64,000 bases of DNA, from the NCBI RefSeq assembly GCF_039830145.1, contig NZ_CP156082.1, forward strand, positions 266,001 through 330,000, given 5' to 3'. The first letter of the stretch is position 1. Each line of letters begins with the position of its first letter. Position numbers and translations under genes: made by a program. The notes under the pieces were generated by a model. That model was not told the DNA's origin. It worked only from the letters and a program-made list of their open reading frames with translations, and searched no databases. This DNA is from Croceibacterium sp. TMG7-5b_MA50 (GTDB taxonomy: Bacteria; Pseudomonadota; Alphaproteobacteria; Sphingomonadales; Sphingomonadaceae). This document shows, piece after piece, positions 44,048 to 53,082 of the stretch.

Positions 44048-45187
44048 ATGAGTGACAGCGCCGTGGCCGAACGGCCCATCGCCACCCTGCCGCTGGACGC
44101 CTGGCATCGCGCGGCCGGTGCCAGGATGGTTCCTTTCGCCGGCTATTCCATGCCGATCCAGTATGCCGACGGGATCATCGCCGAACACGAATGGACGCGC
44201 ACGGCAGCCGGCCTGTTCGATGTGAGCCACATGGGGCAGCTGCTGGTCACCGGTGCCGGAGCCGCCGAGGCGCTGGAGGCGCTGCTGCCCGCCGACGTCA
44301 GCGCGCTGGCGCCGGGCCGGATGCGTTATTCGCTGCTGCTGAACGAGCGCGGCGGCGTGATCGACGACCTGATCGTCACCAATGTGACGGTGGACGAGCC
44401 AGCCTACTTCGTCGTGGTCAACGGCGCGACCAAGGCGAACGACATCGCTCATCTAACGGCGCATCTGCCCGCCGGCGCCACGCTGACGCCGCTGCCCGGC
44501 AACGCGCTGCTGGCGTTGCAAGGGCCGCAGGCGGCGGCCGTGCTGGACCGTCTGCTGCCTGGCGTCACGACCGAACTCGGCTTCATGGAGGCGACCAGCC
44601 GCCTGCTCGACGGTGTGGAGGTGCGCATCTTCCGTTCCGGCTACACGGGGGAGGATGGCTTCGAGCTGTCGCTGCCCGCAGATCATGCCGCGATGCTGGC
44701 GGACCGGCTGATGTCGCAGCCGGAAGTGCGGCCCATCGGCCTGGGTGCGCGGGACTCCCTGCGACTGGAGGCCGGATTGCCGCTCTACGGCCACGATCTG
44801 GATGAGGATGTCGACCCTGTCATGGCCGGTCTTGCCTTCGCAGTCAGCAAGGCGCGGCGGGCGGAAGGTGGCTTCCCCGGCGCCGACCGCATCATCGCGC
44901 TGCTGCGCAATGGCCCGGCGGTCCGCCGCGTCGGGCTGGTGCTGGAAGGCCGCATGGCCGCGCGTGAGGGCAGCCTGGTGTTCGCCGGTGACGAGCAGGT
45001 CGGCCGGGTCACCTCCGGCGGTTTCTCGCCGACACTCGGCCACCCGATAGCACTGGCGTTCGTCGATGTCGCGCATGTCGCGCCCGGCACCGCCCTCACC
45101 ACCGAAGTCCGCGGCAAGCGCCTGCCGGCGATTGTCACGCGTCCGCCCTTCGTTCCTCATCGCTACCACCGCAAAGGAGAGGCCTGA
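44048..45187 (+). CDS. gcvT: Glycine cleavage system T protein (aminomethyltransferase)
   Basis: GcvT releases ammonia and transfers the methylene group from the lipoyl-bound aminomethyl of GcvH to tetrahydrofolate. The 379-residue protein shows [20 protein letters not shown] near the start, then [15 protein letters not shown], and the C-terminal part [23 protein letters not shown] 44048 lies one base after the RND pump stop; its own stop overlaps gcvH by one base. It is the first gene of gcvT-H-PA-PB. Confidence 0.97.
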   Translation: MSDSAVAERPIATLPLDAWHRAAGARMVPFAGYSMPIQYADGIIAEHEWTRTAAGLFDVSHMGQLLVTGAGAAEALEALLPADVSALAPGRMRYSLLLNERGGVIDDLIVTNVTVDEPAYFVVVNGATKANDIAHLTAHLPAGATLTPLPGNALLALQGPQAAAVLDRLLPGVTTELGFMEATSRLLDGVEVRIFRSGYTGEDGFELSLPADHAAMLADRLMSQPEVRPIGLGARDSLRLEAGLPLYGHDLDEDVDPVMAGLAFAVSKARRAEGGFPGADRIIALLRNGPAVRRVGLVLEGRMAAREGSLVFAGDEQVGRVTSGGFSPTLGHPIALAFVDVAHVAPGTALTTEVRGKRLPAIVTRPPFVPHRYHRKGEA

Positions 45188-45561
45188 TGGCCCGTTACTT
45201 CACCACCGAACATGAATGGATCGAGGTCGATGGCAACACCGCCACGATCGGCATCACCGATCATGCGCAAAGCCAGTTGGGCGACCTCGTCTTTGTCGAG
45301 GTGCCGGCCGAAGGTACCGAAGTGGTCAAGGGCAAGGAGGCTGGTGTCGTTGAATCGGTGAAGGCCGCATCCGACGTTTACTCCCCGGTCAGCGGCACCG
45401 TGATCGAGAGCAATGCCGCGCTGGAGGACGATCCTTCGCTGGTGAACAGCGGTGCCGAAGGGGAGGGCTGGTTCTACCGCCTGACCATTGCCGACGCCGC
45501 TGAGCTCGATGGCCTGATGGATGAGGCCGCCTACAAGGAATACGTGGCCGGGCTCGACTGA
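45187..45561 (+). CDS. gcvH: Glycine cleavage system H protein (lipoyl carrier)
   Basis: A 124-residue carrier that shuttles the aminomethyl group between the P, T and L proteins. The lipoylated lysine is Lys59 in the conserved [13 protein letters not shown]. The ends [20 protein letters not shown] and [15 protein letters not shown] are standard. Start overlaps the gcvT stop (TGATG). Confidence 0.98.
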   Translation: MARYFTTEHEWIEVDGNTATIGITDHAQSQLGDLVFVEVPAEGTEVVKGKEAGVVESVKAASDVYSPVSGTVIESNAALEDDPSLVNSGAEGEGWFYRLTIADAAELDGLMDEAAYKEYVAGLD

Positions 45562-45591
45562 GAGCCCGCGCCCCCATTTTGAAAGCACCCG

Positions 45592-46950
45592 ATGCGCTAC
45601 CTGCCCCTGACCCAGACCGATCGCGCAGCCATGCTGCAGGTTATCGGTGCGCCCGATATCGACGCGCTGTTCGCCGATGTGCCTGAATCGGCCCGTTTGA
45701 CCGGGCCGATCGCCGGCTTGCCGCTGCATGCCGGCGAACAGGCGGTCGAACGCCACATGCGGCGCCTTTCCGCGCAGAACCTGTCGGCAGCGGATGCGCC
45801 GTTTTTCCTGGGTGCGGGCGCCTACCGTCACCACGTCCCGGCCAGCGTCGATCACCTGATCCAGCGTGGCGAGTTCCTGACGGCATACACGCCGTACCAG
45901 CCGGAAATCGCTCAGGGCACGCTGCAGATGCTGTTCGAGTTCCAGACGCAGGTGGCGCGACTGCTCGGCTGCGATGTGGCCAATGCGTCCATGTATGACG
46001 GCTCGACCGCCGCTTGGGAGGCGGTGGTGATGGCGCGCCGCATCACGAAGCGCGGCCGGGTGCTGGTGCATGGCGGGCTGCACCCGCATTATGTCTCCAC
46101 CATCCAGACAATGGCCCGTTTTACCGGCGATGTGATCGACTACGCACCGCCGGGGCTGACGGCCGATTGCGGAGAAGACGCGCTGTCTGCCCGCATCGAT
46201 GGCGAGACGAGCTGCGTGGTGGTGCAATATCCCGATATCCTTGGCCGGCTGCCGGACCTCCAGGCGATTGCCGCAGCGGCGCAGGCGCAAGGCGCTCTGC
46301 TGATCGCCGTGGTGACGGAGCCGGTGGCATTGGGCGCGATCACCAGTCCGGGCGAGCTGGGCGCGGACATTGTCGTGGGGGAAGGACAATCGCTCGGCGT
46401 GGGGCTGCAGTTCGGCGGGCCGTATCTCGGCCTGTTCGCCACGCGCACCAAGTACGTCCGCCAGATGCCCGGTCGCCTGTGCGGTGAGACGCTCGACGCC
46501 GCAGGCCGCCGCAGCTTCGTGCTGACGCTGTCAACGCGCGAACAGCATATCCGGCGGGAGAAGGCGACCAGCAATATCTGCACGAATTCGGGCCTGTGTG
46601 CGCTTGCCTTCTCCGCGCACATGACCCTGCTGGGCGAGAAGGGCCTTCGCGCGCTCGCCGCGGAGAACCATCGGCTCGCCTGCGAGGTGGCCGACCGCTT
46701 GGCAGCCATCCCCGGTGTGGAGCTGGTGAACGACACCTTCTTCAATGAATTCACCATCCGCATCGGTCGTGATGCGCGTCAGGCAGTGCGCGAGCTGGCC
46801 GAACAGGGCGTGCTTGCCGGCGTGTCGCTTGGCCGGCTCTACCCGCAGGAGGAGACGCTGGCGGACGCATTGCTGGTGGCGGTGACGGAAACGGTCAGCC
46901 CGCAGGACATCGACGCCTTGGTTGCCGGGCTTGAAGGAGCGATCGCATGA
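45592..46950 (+). CDS. gcvPA: Glycine dehydrogenase (decarboxylating) subunit 1
   Basis: N-terminal half of the split P protein, which together with GcvPB decarboxylates glycine using PLP. The 452-residue protein has [15 protein letters not shown] at the start, then [20 protein letters not shown], the active-region [17 protein letters not shown]-like segment and [17 protein letters not shown]. It lies 30 bases after gcvH, with only a weak ribosome site, and overlaps gcvPB by four bases (ATGA). The split form is known from several bacterial lineages; E. coli has a fused GcvP. Confidence 0.97.
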   Translation: MRYLPLTQTDRAAMLQVIGAPDIDALFADVPESARLTGPIAGLPLHAGEQAVERHMRRLSAQNLSAADAPFFLGAGAYRHHVPASVDHLIQRGEFLTAYTPYQPEIAQGTLQMLFEFQTQVARLLGCDVANASMYDGSTAAWEAVVMARRITKRGRVLVHGGLHPHYVSTIQTMARFTGDVIDYAPPGLTADCGEDALSARIDGETSCVVVQYPDILGRLPDLQAIAAAAQAQGALLIAVVTEPVALGAITSPGELGADIVVGEGQSLGVGLQFGGPYLGLFATRTKYVRQMPGRLCGETLDAAGRRSFVLTLSTREQHIRREKATSNICTNSGLCALAFSAHMTLLGEKGLRALAAENHRLACEVADRLAAIPGVELVNDTFFNEFTIRIGRDARQAVRELAEQGVLAGVSLGRLYPQEETLADALLVAVTETVSPQDIDALVAGLEGAIA

Positions 46951-48509
46951 ACGTGCTGAACACCAGCGGCTGGCGGCCCGGTACCCCCGTGCCTGCCGAA
47001 GGCGAAATTGGCACCGTCACCGGCAATCGTGGGCTGATGCTGGAGGAGCCGCTGATCTTCGAGATCGGGACGACCGAAACGACCGGCGTCGATCTGCCGG
47101 AGCCCGCCGCGGGTGCGGCCAGCCGCCTTGGCAAACTGGCCCGCACTGCCCCGATCGGCCTGCCCGGCCTGTCGGAGCCGGAGACGGTGCGCCACTACAC
47201 CCGGCTGAGCCGCCAGAACTATGCCATCGACTGCGGCATCTTCCCGCTCGGCAGCTGCACTATGAAGCACAATCCGCGCCTGAACGAGAAGGTCGCACGG
47301 ATGCCAGGCTTCGCGGATGTCCATCCGCTGCAACCCGTCGATACGGTGCAGGGTGCGCTTGGTGTCATCAACGAGCTGGCGGTGTGGCTGATCGAACTGA
47401 CCGGCATGCACGGCGTCGCCATGACGCCCAAGGCCGGCGCACATGGGGAGCTGTGCGGCATCCTGTGCATCAAGGCCGCGCTGGAGGCCCGTGGCGAGGA
47501 CCGCCGCGTCATTCTGGTGCCCGAAAGCGCACACGGTACCAATCCCGCCACCGCCGCCTTTGCTGGGTTCACCGTGGAAGGCATTCCCGCCAATGCGGAC
47601 GGCCGGGTCGATCTCGCGGCCCTGACCGCCCGGCTTGGCCCGGATGTCGCTGGCGTGATGATCACCAATCCCAACACCTGCGGCCTGTTCGAACGCGACA
47701 TGAAGGCGATTTCGGACGCGGTGCATGCGGCGGGCGGCTATGTCTACTGCGATGGCGCCAACTTCAACGCCATTGTCGGCCGGGTGCGTCCGGGCGATCT
47801 CGGCATTGATGCCATGCACATCAATCTGCACAAGACCTTCTCGACCCCGCATGGCGGCGGTGGGCCGGGCTCCGGACCGGTGGTTCTGTCAGAGGCGCTC
47901 AGCCCCTATGCCCCCCTGCCGTTCACGGAACGGCATGCCGATGGGCACATCACCCTGGTTGAGGAGGAGACGGTGGGCGACCGCCATCCGCATTCCTTTG
48001 GCCGGATGAGCGCCTTCCACGGCCAGATGGGCATGTTCACCCGCGCGCTCGCCTACATACTCAGTCACGGCGCTGACGGTCTGCGCCAGGTGGCGGAGGA
48101 CGCGGTGTTGAACGCCAATTACATGCTCCGCAGCCTTGAGGACGTGCTCGACGCACCTTTCGGGCATAGCGGTCCGTGCATGCATGAGGCTTTGTTCAGC
48201 GACGCGAGCTTTGCGAAGGGCATCAGCACGCTGGATGTCGCCAAGGCGCTGATCGACGAGGGGTTCCACCCTATGACCATGTACTTCCCGCTGGTGGTGC
48301 ATGGGGCGATGCTGGTGGAGCCCACCGAATGCGAGAGCAAGGCGACGCTCGACCAGTTCATCGCCGCCTTGCGCAACGTTGCGCAACGGGCGAACGATGG
48401 TGATGACAGTCTCTCGGCTGCCCCGATGCTTGCACCCCGGCGGCGAGTGGACGAGACGGCTGCTGCGCGCAAACCGCAGCTGGTGTGGCGGGATCCGGCA
48501 CCGGGCTGA
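46947..48509 (+). CDS. gcvPB: Glycine dehydrogenase (decarboxylating) subunit 2
   Basis: PLP-binding half of the split glycine decarboxylase, 520 residues. The PLP lysine is in [20 protein letters not shown]. Further signatures are [20 protein letters not shown] near the start, [18 protein letters not shown], and the C-terminal [20 protein letters not shown]. It is the last gene of the operon. The L protein (lipoamide dehydrogenase) is not in the window and is presumably supplied by a 2-oxoacid dehydrogenase locus. A hairpin follows before the convergent GT4 gene. Confidence 0.97.
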   Translation: MNVLNTSGWRPGTPVPAEGEIGTVTGNRGLMLEEPLIFEIGTTETTGVDLPEPAAGAASRLGKLARTAPIGLPGLSEPETVRHYTRLSRQNYAIDCGIFPLGSCTMKHNPRLNEKVARMPGFADVHPLQPVDTVQGALGVINELAVWLIELTGMHGVAMTPKAGAHGELCGILCIKAALEARGEDRRVILVPESAHGTNPATAAFAGFTVEGIPANADGRVDLAALTARLGPDVAGVMITNPNTCGLFERDMKAISDAVHAAGGYVYCDGANFNAIVGRVRPGDLGIDAMHINLHKTFSTPHGGGGPGSGPVVLSEALSPYAPLPFTERHADGHITLVEEETVGDRHPHSFGRMSAFHGQMGMFTRALAYILSHGADGLRQVAEDAVLNANYMLRSLEDVLDAPFGHSGPCMHEALFSDASFAKGISTLDVAKALIDEGFHPMTMYFPLVVHGAMLVEPTECESKATLDQFIAALRNVAQRANDGDDSLSAAPMLAPRRRVDETAAARKPQLVWRDPAPG

Positions 48510-48541
48510 AGAGGCCTGCGCTAGCTGCGTTTGAGAGTAAA

Positions 48542-48574
48542 GGCGTGCTGTCGGCTTCGGGCCGGCCGCACGCC
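48542..48574 (-). terminator. Terminator of the GT4 gene, shared convergent region
   Basis: GGCGTGC (48542-48548) pairs with GCACGCC (48568-48574), with an inner CGGC/GCCG stem around a TTCG-type loop. On the minus strand the stem is followed by TTTACTC, fitting termination of the GT4 transcript. On the plus strand, where gcvPB ends, no T-run follows. Confidence 0.55.
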
Positions 48575-48585
48575 CAGCCGGGCGC

Positions 48586-49758
48586 TCAGGCGTTTGCCGC
48601 CAGCTTCACGCTGTCGGCGATGTTCGCGGCGATCTGCTCGAGGGAAAAGCGCTCCCGGTATAGCTTGAGCGATGCCTCACGCATGCGCAGAACTTGCTCC
48701 CGGTCCTGCACCAAGCTGCTTACACGCGCAGCCACGCTTGCCGCATTCGCCGGATCGATGACGTAGCCGTTCTCGCCATCGATCACCGTCTCCGCCGTCG
48801 CACCGTCCCTGCTGGAGGCAAGCAGAGCGAGGCCATAACCCAGCCCTTCGAAGCCGGCGAGTGAACGGTAATCCGCCAGCGACGGGATCACCAGCACTTC
48901 CGCCGCGGCATAGAAATGGCCGAGGTCAGCGTAGCTCTGCCGCCCGGCGAAACTTATCCGCGCTCCTGAGACATGCTGCTCCGCAAAGGTCGCGAGCTCC
49001 GCCCGATCGGGGCCGTCTCCTACCACCACAAGGTCCAGTTGCGCGCGTACTCCAGGATCGCACAGGGACAACGCCTGCAGGAACTCGCGCAAACCCTTGC
49101 GCTGCGTAATGGAGTTGGCGAACAGCAGCCGTAGCGGACCCTCAGATCGTTGTATTTCGGTGTTCGGTCCAGGCGGGCGGGACGTCAGATAGGGCGCAAC
49201 CCGCACCTTTTCCGGCCTCGCTCGCAGATCTTCTACCAGATACCGGCGCCCGCCCTCATTGTTGGTCTGGATTACGTCGGCCTGGCTAACCACCCAGCGC
49301 TTCACCTGTCGGACCACCGGATTGGTGCTGCCGCCACGGGCAGCAGGATCGGATTCGACCAGCAGCACCAGGCCGGTTCGCCGCCGCAGGGTTGCGGCCA
49401 GTGTTGTCATCAATGCCGGCGCGGTGAACTCGATCGTCACGAAGACCTGCACAGGCTCCCGTAACAGGCGGACGAACAGCGACGGCGCGGGCACCGCGAT
49501 TTCGGTCGGGTAGACCTGCCCGTCTGGTGTCGCACGCTGGACGGAACGCCGCCGAAGACGCATCATGGGCTTCAATGCAATGCCGTAGCGATTGTTAAAG
49601 CTGGTGTCCGCATCGACGGCCACGCTCAGGGAAGGGATGAGGGTTCGAAGGCAGCGGAATATTTCCCCGAAATACATCAGGTCGTTGCCATAGCCAAAGC
49701 CATGAGACACGATCATCACGCTCGGAGTACCGACGCGGTCGCGATCGTTCCTGGTCAT
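48586..49758 (-). CDS. Glycosyltransferase family 4 protein
   Basis: A 390-residue GT-B glycosyltransferase. The C-terminal GT4 nucleotide-sugar domain shows RLLFANSITQRKGLREFLQA, then LVVVGDGPDRAEL, VLVIPSLADYRSLAGFEGLGYG and the terminal helix. The catalytic pattern here is E-G-L-G rather than the more usual E-x7-E. It probably adds a sugar to the polysaccharide or LPS made by the neighbouring locus. I chose ATG 49758 (MTRNDRDRVGTPSVMIVSHG), which puts the Rossmann start IVSHGFGYG near the N-terminus; CAGGAG lies about 12 bases upstream. It is separated from the rest of the cluster by the strong terminator at 49913-49945, so it has its own promoter in the 198-base gap. Confidence 0.88.
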   Translation of the reverse strand: MTRNDRDRVGTPSVMIVSHGFGYGNDLMYFGEIFRCLRTLIPSLSVAVDADTSFNNRYGIALKPMMRLRRRSVQRATPDGQVYPTEIAVPAPSLFVRLLREPVQVFVTIEFTAPALMTTLAATLRRRTGLVLLVESDPAARGGSTNPVVRQVKRWVVSQADVIQTNNEGGRRYLVEDLRARPEKVRVAPYLTSRPPGPNTEIQRSEGPLRLLFANSITQRKGLREFLQALSLCDPGVRAQLDLVVVGDGPDRAELATFAEQHVSGARISFAGRQSYADLGHFYAAAEVLVIPSLADYRSLAGFEGLGYGLALLASSRDGATAETVIDGENGYVIDPANAASVAARVSSLVQDREQVLRMREASLKLYRERFSLEQIAANIADSVKLAANA

Positions 49759-49912
49759 GGCTGACGATCGCTCCTGCTCGTGACCCCTACCTTCAGCGTG
49801 ACTACCCCATATGATAGTCGTTCCGCAATGCGGCATCGGGATGGAGGCAGACGCGGTCCCTCGTCGGCGCAACACAAGCGTGGTGAGACCGCTCCCCCTT
49901 CCTTCAGGTCGT

Positions 49913-49945
49913 AAAAAGGGGCGCAGCGTCCAACGGCGCTGCGCC
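49913..49945 (-). terminator. Intrinsic terminator of the tail-spike-like module
   Basis: On the minus strand GGCGCAGCG (49945-49937) and CGCTGCGCC (49928-49920) form a perfect 9-bp stem with an 8-base loop, followed by CC and TTTTT (49917-49913). It starts 12 bases after the tail-spike stop and is among the strongest terminators in the window. Confidence 0.88.
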
Positions 49946-49956
49946 ATTTCTGCATG

Positions 49957-52551
49957 TCAGGCGAGAAAGCCTTTCGCCACCTGCACCCGCAGGGTGGTGC
50001 TGGGCAGATCGATTGCGGCGGTCATGGGGTTCGTCAGCCATACCGTGACGGTATTGTTGGCCGTCACTTCGCCGCGGACCATCAGACCCTGCAGACCGAC
50101 ACTGCCCAACGACACACTCGTCACAAGGTCACCGACGACCGCACCCGCCACGGTGACCGTCGTGCTGGCACTTCCTCCCGCGGGGATGGAGGGCGCGTCG
50201 TAGACCGCTTGTCCCTTCATCGCCAATGCGGCGCTGGTGCTGTACCCGGTTTCGACCCAAGCGGCGAGATTGCCATCCCAGCGCAGGCTGACCCTGTCAC
50301 CCTTGTTGATGAGATAGCGGTCCTGCTGCAATCGCAAGCCCCCGCTGCTCGCCGGCAGGCGGATGATCCGCCCATTGTTTCCGGTATGCAGGAGGGTGAC
50401 TAACTGGCCGTCGACATACCCCGTGCCGGTGTTGTCAATACCGATCGTGAAGGTACCAGCGACCGTGGGCTCAAGCCCATTGGCTCCAACCCACGGGGTG
50501 ATGTTGCGGTCGGCATTGATGTAGAAGAATGCCGCAGCCCCGAGGTTCGGGTTAATGGGCACGAAATCGGGCGCGGCGATGATCCGTGGCCAGACAAACC
50601 CTGAAACAGGCGTGTTGCTCAACAAGGCCAGACGACCGGCACCCGATCCATGCACGGTGACCGAAACGTTGGGCGCGTCGAACAGCTTGGCATAGACCAC
50701 CACCGCCTGGTTCCACATCCGCCCTTCGATCTTCGCCAATTCCGAACGTTCGCAGGTCAGGTCGATACGCACGTTTGTGCCCGGCTGAACCATGGTGGTG
50801 GCGGCTGGCCCACTGCTCGCAACCGGTGTCGTCAGATTGTCTGGCCCGTGTAAGGTCAGCGGTTCAGTCGGGCCGTTCGCACTATCTTTGATGGCGAGGA
50901 TACGCAGGTCGATGTCGGTCAGCTTGCCGGCGTTCGACCCGAAGGCGAGTTGGGTATCGATCAGGGTCATCTCACCCCGAGCGTACGAGGTGAGATGCAC
51001 CGAGTTGCACCGCTCAACCGTAACGCCGGAAAAGTTCATGTACGGCGCCACTCGGTCCGCGTTCCGCCAGGGATAGGAGAATGGCCAGCCGCCGACCATG
51101 CCCGTGGGCCAACGCGCGCCTGCACCACCCATCAGCGACACGCTCTGCGTGAAGTCGTAGAAGCGGCAGTTGAAGAAGTTCTTGCCGAAGCCGCCGATGA
51201 TTTCGCACTGGTACGAGTTGCCGGCTTCGACGTTGATGTAGGTGCTTCTGGCGCAAGTTCCTGAGTTGATCGTGCATTGCGGTGATCCGTCCAGCACGCA
51301 ATTCTGCAGCAGCTCCTCTTTGATCCCGGTGCTGCCGGCCGTGTAGAAGATTTCGCCACCCCAGTTGCGCAGCACTACGTCGCGCATCTCCACGCGGAAG
51401 CAGTTCACGTCCTGGATGCGCACCGCTTTATGGGTCAGGTTCAGCTGTGGGGTGCGAGAGGTGGTCCGATCGAAAGTTTTGGTACCGTCGATTTCGACGT
51501 TCTCCAGCCGGAAGAAATCCATGGAACTGGTCGGCCGCACATTGACGCCGCTACCCATCCAATCCTTCTGCTGGGTCATCATGTCGCCGGTCGGCAGTGG
51601 CGCACCATAGACGATGTCCGGCTGGGTGACGGTGTCGTTCGTGCCACCAAGGCTGTTGAGGCAACGGAGCAGCGTCTTGCCGCGTCCGGTCCCGACGATG
51701 GCGATGTTCTCGCGCACCAGCATGTAATGCCCGGACAAGCCGGTATTCACATGCTCGCCGGGATTACGGATGGGGCACCAGAGCTCGTAGCGCTGGCTTG
51801 GCAGTTCCAGACGCTGCACCCGTATCGCGTGAGCGTAGTTGATTGCCGCCTGGATGAAAGGTTGGGCATTGCCGCTGGATGGGCAGCCCATTTGCTCGGG
51901 TGTGATTGCCCCCGATGCGCCGGGCATCAGCCGGAAATAACGTTCGCCCTCACCTTTGAAGCAGGCGAGCGGATGCGCCGCTGCCAGCGCTGCGGTGGCT
52001 CGGGCATCGCTGATATAGGTTGCTGCCCCGGTCCCGATCTCCGCATAGCCATTGGTCTCGATGCGGGTCACGGTTGCAGGCAGCTTCGCGGCAGCCATGC
52101 CGGTGAACAGCCGTGGCGTGGATGCAAGGGCCTGCAGCGCGGACTGTTCCGCTTGTGAAGCCGCCTTGCTGGCCGATTGCGCCGTGGTCTCCGCCGTCCG
52201 CGCGGCAGTGGTGGCGGATGCTGCGCTGGCGCCCGCCACCTTGGCGGACTCGGCCGCTGACTGCGCTGTCGCGCCAGCTGCCTGCGCAATCTCGCTTGCC
52301 GATTTCGCCGCTGCGCCAGCCGCTTGCGCGGTTTCGCTCGCTCCGGTGGCAGCGGCATGTGCCGCCGCCACCTGCAGCGCCGCGGCGTCCATCGCCTTGC
52401 GCGCCTGTTCGGTGGCGGCAATTGCACTGTCGGCGGCGGCCCGCGCCTGTGCGGCGGTGTCCTGCGCGGCATGGGCCGCGCCGTTGACCGCTTCGGCCAG
52501 TTCCAGTGCGTCCTGCGCCTGCGCCAATGCAGCGCGTTCGAAGGCGCTCAC
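49957..52551 (-). CDS. Phage tail-spike-like protein: Ala-rich coiled coil plus beta-helix-like body
   Basis: An 864-residue protein with no signal peptide. Residues 1-~145 are an alanine-rich helical repeat with heptad-like AAxxA, AQSAAESA and ASKAASQ units, as in trimeric phage-fibre stalks. Near 150-235 is a segment resembling phage spike head-binding or linker regions (YISDARATAALAAAHPLACF). From about 250 to 650 come short beta-rungs with Asn/Gly turns (VEIDGTKTFDR, VLRNWGGEIFYTA, INVEAGNSYQCEIIGGFGKN, FSGVTVERCNSVHLTSYARG), typical of right-handed beta-helix tail spikes and pectate-lyase-like depolymerases. The C-terminus is a beta-rich module (LLHTGNNGRIIRLPASSGGL). GTG 52551 overlaps the stop of the companion gene (GTGA). 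It lies inside a polysaccharide locus with no other phage gene. The fold and a polymer-binding or cleaving role are inferred; I see no signature proving catalysis. Confidence 0.7.
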   Translation of the reverse strand: MSAFERAALAQAQDALELAEAVNGAAHAAQDTAAQARAAADSAIAATEQARKAMDAAALQVAAAHAAATGASETAQAAGAAAKSASEIAQAAGATAQSAAESAKVAGASAASATTAARTAETTAQSASKAASQAEQSALQALASTPRLFTGMAAAKLPATVTRIETNGYAEIGTGAATYISDARATAALAAAHPLACFKGEGERYFRLMPGASGAITPEQMGCPSSGNAQPFIQAAINYAHAIRVQRLELPSQRYELWCPIRNPGEHVNTGLSGHYMLVRENIAIVGTGRGKTLLRCLNSLGGTNDTVTQPDIVYGAPLPTGDMMTQQKDWMGSGVNVRPTSSMDFFRLENVEIDGTKTFDRTTSRTPQLNLTHKAVRIQDVNCFRVEMRDVVLRNWGGEIFYTAGSTGIKEELLQNCVLDGSPQCTINSGTCARSTYINVEAGNSYQCEIIGGFGKNFFNCRFYDFTQSVSLMGGAGARWPTGMVGGWPFSYPWRNADRVAPYMNFSGVTVERCNSVHLTSYARGEMTLIDTQLAFGSNAGKLTDIDLRILAIKDSANGPTEPLTLHGPDNLTTPVASSGPAATTMVQPGTNVRIDLTCERSELAKIEGRMWNQAVVVYAKLFDAPNVSVTVHGSGAGRLALLSNTPVSGFVWPRIIAAPDFVPINPNLGAAAFFYINADRNITPWVGANGLEPTVAGTFTIGIDNTGTGYVDGQLVTLLHTGNNGRIIRLPASSGGLRLQQDRYLINKGDRVSLRWDGNLAAWVETGYSTSAALAMKGQAVYDAPSIPAGGSASTTVTVAGAVVGDLVTSVSLGSVGLQGLMVRGEVTANNTVTVWLTNPMTAAIDLPSTTLRVQVAKGFLA

Positions 52552-53000
52552 TGCGACACCCGGTAGATCAGTTCACCCGACGTCATCTCGATGTTCAGCC
52601 AGAACGTCGCGCCGGCCTCATTCTCCTGCCACACAGGCTCGTTCGCCGGGGTGGTAAAGCTGCCCCAACGCCGACCGCCGACCGTCAAACCCTGGCGGGT
52701 CGCGCCGCCGTCCACCGAGCGTTCCAGGCTGACCCGCCCTGCCCATTCGCCGCTGAGCTGAAGGTGGATCGGCGTGGCCGCAACGGGTCGAAACGGCCCT
52801 GCGACCATGGACTTGGTTGTCTTGCCAACCAGCGGCTCTGCGTTCTCAGGGACAGCAGGAGGGTTCCCGGAGTTCGTTATGATTACGGGCAAAGGCGCAA
52901 CCTGACTGACAAGCGCCAGGGTGCCTCCGCTATCCGTAAAGCCCATCGCGGTAGGCGTGGCATAGCGCGACGGGATGGTGATGGGCAGTTTGACTGACAT
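52548..53000 (-). CDS. Companion of the tail-spike-like protein (phage virion-type module)
   Basis: A 150-residue protein without signal peptide or membrane segment. Its C-terminal ~85 residues (GPFRPVAATPIHLQLSGEWA, then GRVSLERSVDGGATRQGLTV, EPVWQENEAGATFWLNIEM and LIYRVSQ) form a beta-sandwich-like pattern. I associate this pattern with small virion or tail-fibre-associated proteins in phages and prophages; the link is from memory of the pattern and not verified. ATG 53000 has GAGAGG five bases upstream. Its stop overlaps the GTG start of the spike gene, so the two are co-translated. The 82-base gap before it is AT-rich (TTAAAAGTATTTTCC, ATTATGTATAG on the minus strand) and probably holds a promoter for the pair. 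Confidence 0.65.
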   Translation of the reverse strand: MSVKLPITIPSRYATPTAMGFTDSGGTLALVSQVAPLPVIITNSGNPPAVPENAEPLVGKTTKSMVAGPFRPVAATPIHLQLSGEWAGRVSLERSVDGGATRQGLTVGGRRWGSFTTPANEPVWQENEAGATFWLNIEMTSGELIYRVSQ

Positions 53001-53082
53001 AGAGCCTCTCTTGCTTGGGAGTCTCATGGTCAGCTATACATAATGGCTCTTGTAGGAAAATACTTTTAACCAGATTGGCGTT

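Noticed and set aside
44040-44060. Possible glycine riboswitch before gcvT
   Set aside because: There is only one base between the RND pump stop and the gcvT start, so no leader exists.
49957-53000. Complete prophage
   Set aside because: No integrase, terminase, portal, capsid, lysis genes or attachment repeats are visible; both flanks are polysaccharide genes on the same strand.
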